DNA of 64,000 nucleotides, from positions 1-64,000 of the forward strand of contig JBBDSC010000161.1 in NCBI GenBank assembly GCA_040905145.1, written 5' to 3'. Positions 61,621-64,000 of this stretch are shown here, one piece after another. Source of the DNA: DATGMS01 sp040905145 (GTDB lineage Bacteria; Bacteroidota; Bacteroidia; Cytophagales; Cyclobacteriaceae). The translations under genes and the position numbers were made by a program. Positions within the stretch are counted from its first letter, which is position 1. The number at the start of each line of letters is the position of its first letter. The notes under the pieces were generated by a model. It made no database searches, was not told the origin of the DNA, and saw nothing but the letters and a program-made list of their open reading frames with translations.

Positions 61621-62664
61621 TTAGTTATTTTCAGGTCTCAACTTGCGGACGACAGCACCTGCCTGCCACATTTCAGACTCTCTTAATTCTTTAAGCTCCT
61701 CTTCCAACTTCACTCTGTAATCTGACTTACTGTTGGATTCAATTGATTTATTTGCTTCTTTACCACTTTTCACACTTCCATAAAGTTCTTCAAAGACTGG
61801 CTTGGTAGCATCCCTGAATGGTTTCCACCAATCCAATGCGCCTCTTTGTGCCGTAGTAGAGCAGTTGGCATACATCCAATCCATTCCATTCTCCGCTACC
61901 AAAGGCATCAAACTTTGAGTTAATTCTTCTACTGTTTCATTAAATGCCTCGGAAGGCGAGTGGCCATTGGCCCTTAATACTTCATACTGAGCGGCAAAGA
62001 TCCCCTGTATGGCACCCATTAAAGTCCCCCTTTCCCCGGTAAGATCGGAAGTTACTTCTTTGTAAAAATCAGTCTCAAACAAATAACCGGAACCAACACC
62101 TATTCCTAAGGATACCACTCTGTCTTTTGCTTTTCCTGTTGCATCCTGGAAAATGGCATAGGATGAATTCAAACCTCTTCCTTCCACAAACATCCTTCTT
62201 AGAGAAGTGCCCGAACCTTTAGGGGCTACCAATATGACATCCACATCTTTAGGGGGAACTATGCCGGTTTTATCCTTGTAAGTAATGCCAAATCCATGGG
62301 AAAAATAAAGTGCCTTTCCAGGGGTTAAGTGTTGCTTAACCGTTGGCCAAAGCGCAATCTGGCCCGCATCGGAAAGTAGAAACTGAAGTATAGTGCCTTT
62401 TTCACATGCTTCCTCCAATTCAAAAAGCGTTTCTCCCGGAACCCAGCCATCTGCTACTGCTTTATCCCAGGTTTTTGAGTCTTTTCGTTGGCCTACAATC
62501 ACGTTGAATCCATTATCCTTGAGATTCAGTGCCTGACCAGGACCTTGCACCCCATAACCCAATATGGCGATAACCTCATCCTTTAAAGTTTCTTTAGCTT
62601 TTTCAAGAGGAAATTCTTCTCTTGTTACTACATTTTCTTCAACTGTACCGAACTTCAGTTTCAT
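61621..62664 (-). CDS. ilvC: Ketol-acid reductoisomerase
   Basis: A 347-residue enzyme turning acetolactate into dihydroxy-isovalerate with NADPH. It has the Rossmann motif GYGVQGPGQALNLKDNG, the cofactor loop VGQRKDSKTW and, in the knotted C-terminal domain, SDLTGERGTLMGAIQG. It follows ilvN by ~28 bases and precedes leuA by eight. The C-terminal part is typical for the Bacteroidota variant, with a charged helix (DYRVKLEEELKELRESEM). Confidence 0.95.
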   Translation of the reverse strand: MKLKFGTVEENVVTREEFPLEKAKETLKDEVIAILGYGVQGPGQALNLKDNGFNVIVGQRKDSKTWDKAVADGWVPGETLFELEEACEKGTILQFLLSDAGQIALWPTVKQHLTPGKALYFSHGFGITYKDKTGIVPPKDVDVILVAPKGSGTSLRRMFVEGRGLNSSYAIFQDATGKAKDRVVSLGIGVGSGYLFETDFYKEVTSDLTGERGTLMGAIQGIFAAQYEVLRANGHSPSEAFNETVEELTQSLMPLVAENGMDWMYANCSTTAQRGALDWWKPFRDATKPVFEELYGSVKSGKEANKSIESNSKSDYRVKLEEELKELRESEMWQAGAVVRKLRPENN

Positions 62665-62692
62665 AGTTTTTACGATTTGATAATTGTTTTTT

Positions 62693-63190
62693 TTATAAAT
62701 ACTTGTCTAATGTTTCCATTGGTTTGGCCACTGCCACCCTTCCTGACCGGACAAATTCCAGGATATTAAAGTCCTTTAAAATTTCAAGTAATTCCTGGGT
62801 ATCTTCTTTATGGCCCGTCAATTCGATAACCACAAAATCTTTTTCCGCAGATATTATACTTGCATTATATTGTCTGATTACTTTTTCCAAACCTGGATCC
62901 AAGCTACTAACAGGGATTTTATATAAAGCAATTTCCTGAAACACCACCTCATCATCCAAATAATAAAAGGCTTTGATCACATCGATAATCTTTTCGATCT
63001 GCCGTGCCAGTTGAATGACCTGCTCTTCTGTAGTGGTCACCTCTATGGTAATCCTGTAAATCCCCTCTTCCTTACTCTCGGAAGCGGTAAAACCATCTAT
63101 ATTGATCCCTCTTCTGGTAAATATCAGTGTAATTCGACTGAGGATCCCAATGAAATTTTCAGTGAAAACTGAAATAGTGTATCTATTCAT
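62693..63190 (-). CDS. ilvN: Acetolactate synthase small (regulatory) subunit
   Basis: A 165-residue ACT-domain subunit giving valine feedback to acetolactate synthase. The ACT domain is at the N-terminus (YTISVFTENFIGILSRITLI, followed by RRGINIDGF) and a second domain at the C-terminus. ATG 63190 (MNRYTIS) matches the family; an upstream ATG at 63217 adds nine unlikely residues. It lies ~110 bases after the large-subunit gene and 28 before ilvC. Confidence 0.93.
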   Translation of the reverse strand: MNRYTISVFTENFIGILSRITLIFTRRGINIDGFTASESKEEGIYRITIEVTTTEEQVIQLARQIEKIIDVIKAFYYLDDEVVFQEIALYKIPVSSLDPGLEKVIRQYNASIISAEKDFVVIELTGHKEDTQELLEILKDFNILEFVRSGRVAVAKPMETLDKYL

Positions 63191-63301
63191 GTGTATAATT
63201 TGTCTTTTAAAAGCCATCCACTCCCACTAGGAAGCGATGAGAAATTATATTTGTATTAGGAGATGGATCAGGTCCCCTCATCTTAATTCAAGTTCATCCC
63301 A

Positions 63302-64000
63302 CTAGCTAAGCCTAACTTCCTCTACTGAACAGCCACTGGCTATCATAGGAAATACATTGTCTTCCTTTTCTACTACCACTTCCAAAAAATAAGGGCCATC
63401 ATGAATAAACATTTCTGCCACGGCTTCCCCAAGGCCATCCCTGTCTTGTACTTTTGCGGTTTTGATACTATATGCTTCGGCTATTTTCTGAAAATCAGGA
63501 TTATGAAGTTCCGTAAAGGAATACCTCTTTTTATAGAACAGCTGTTGCCATTGCCTTACCATACCCAGGAAATTGTTGTTCAACAATACTATTTTCACCG
63601 GTGCCTTGGTTTGCATGATCGTTCCCAATTCCTGGATGGTCATCTGGATGCCTCCGTCCCCCAACACACAGATCACCTGCCTGTTATAGTCATAAAGTTG
63701 GGCGCCCAAAGCAGCAGGAAGCCCAAAGCCCATAGTTCCCAACCCTCCTGAAGTCACCTGTGTCCTGGTGGTCTTGTAATCAAAATACCTCCAGGCAACC
63801 ATCTGATGCTGTCCCACATCGGTAACGAGGATAGCATCGTCAGCTTTAAATTCGTTAATGAAACGGATAACCTCACCCATGGTGAGGCCTACTTTAGTAG
63901 GGGATATATCATTGGCGACCACCACGCTTTTTTCTTCCGCATACAATTCCCTGAATCGGTTTATCCATTCCGGGTGAGTGTTTTCATTTACCTCTTCAGT
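63302..64000 (-). CDS. ilvB: Acetolactate synthase large subunit (C-terminal part, runs off the window)
   Basis: The frame is open from the right edge (64000) to the stop at 63302, 232 codons. It contains the C-terminal thiamine-diphosphate domain: TSGGLGTMGFGLPAALGAQL, VLGDGGIQMTIQELGTIMQT (GDGG...N motif) and NNNFLGMVRQWQQLF. A TTG inside it is an internal leucine codon, not a start. The rest of the protein, ~350 residues, and any ilvD or leader lie beyond the window. It is the first visible gene of the ilv-leu operon. Confidence 0.95.
   Translation of the reverse strand, partial: TEEVNENTHPEWINRFRELYAEEKSVVVANDISPTKVGLTMGEVIRFINEFKADDAILVTDVGQHQMVAWRYFDYKTTRTQVTSGGLGTMGFGLPAALGAQLYDYNRQVICVLGDGGIQMTIQELGTIMQTKAPVKIVLLNNNFLGMVRQWQQLFYKKRYSFTELHNPDFQKIAEAYSIKTAKVQDRDGLGEAVAEMFIHDGPYFLEVVVEKEDNVFPMIASGCSVEEVRLS

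Noticed and set aside
63302..63946. A complete short thiamine-diphosphate enzyme starting at 63946
   Set aside because: The supposed start is a TTG leucine codon inside an open frame that continues to the window edge, so this is the C-terminal part of ilvB.

Overview
The window is chromosomal DNA of a Bacteroidota bacterium, most likely from the Cytophagales/Cyclobacteriaceae side of the phylum (inference). The signs are type IX secretion parts (PorT-like, a PorD/DUF4835 protein and a type A sorting-domain protein), phylum-restricted families (DUF5606, DUF6588, DUF6567, the Bacteroidota omega subunit), weak Shine-Dalgarno signals, and promoters fitting the Bacteroidota consensus TTTG-N19-TAnnTTTG, best seen before bamD. 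No rRNA, tRNA, CRISPR array, prophage or intact transposase was seen.

Left third (1-26.2 kb): an accessory, gene-poor stretch. Intact genes include a PhoH-type ATPase, a bile-acid:sodium-symporter homologue, a CBM9-like protein, two SDR oxidoreductases in an overlapping pair, a winged-helix protein, a lone receiver domain, monomeric NADP isocitrate dehydrogenase, a CAP-domain protein, a dienelactone hydrolase with a Crp/Fnr regulator, a second Crp/Fnr paralogue, an alcohol dehydrogenase and a two-gene outer-membrane operon ending in an OmpA-domain protein. Between them lie many broken genes: a frameshifted SMP-30/gluconolactonase tail, a DUF4242 stub, a truncated NlpE-like protein, an outer-membrane beta-barrel gene and a lipoprotein gene each cut by one in-frame TAG, and a shredded RND efflux permease. 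The 20.7-23.0 kb part also holds two head-to-head arrays of small TTC/GAA-loop hairpins. One of these has inverted ends and lies between 11-bp direct repeats, like a small non-autonomous mobile element.

Middle (26.2-55.4 kb): housekeeping genes in compact operons. These are phosphoribosyltransferase-panB-hydrolase; waaA-rsgA; a Fur/PerR-type regulator with a 2-Cys peroxiredoxin; engB; ubiE/menG-porT; mdh; tilS with a cyclic-nucleotide-binding protein, divergent from an OstA/LptA-like gene; and bamD-rpoZ-coaBC-porD-recN followed by fabI. A large membrane-anchored beta-propeller-like protein, a TPR protein, an APC permease and two exported paralogous methyltransferases fill the rest.

Right end (55.4-64 kb): one long minus-strand branched-chain amino-acid operon, transcribed ilvB(partial)-ilvN-ilvC-leuA-leuC-leuD-second LeuA/CimA-type synthase-leuB. 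It encodes acetolactate synthase, the reductoisomerase and the leucine branch. Several joints overlap or nearly touch, and the first gene runs off the window edge.
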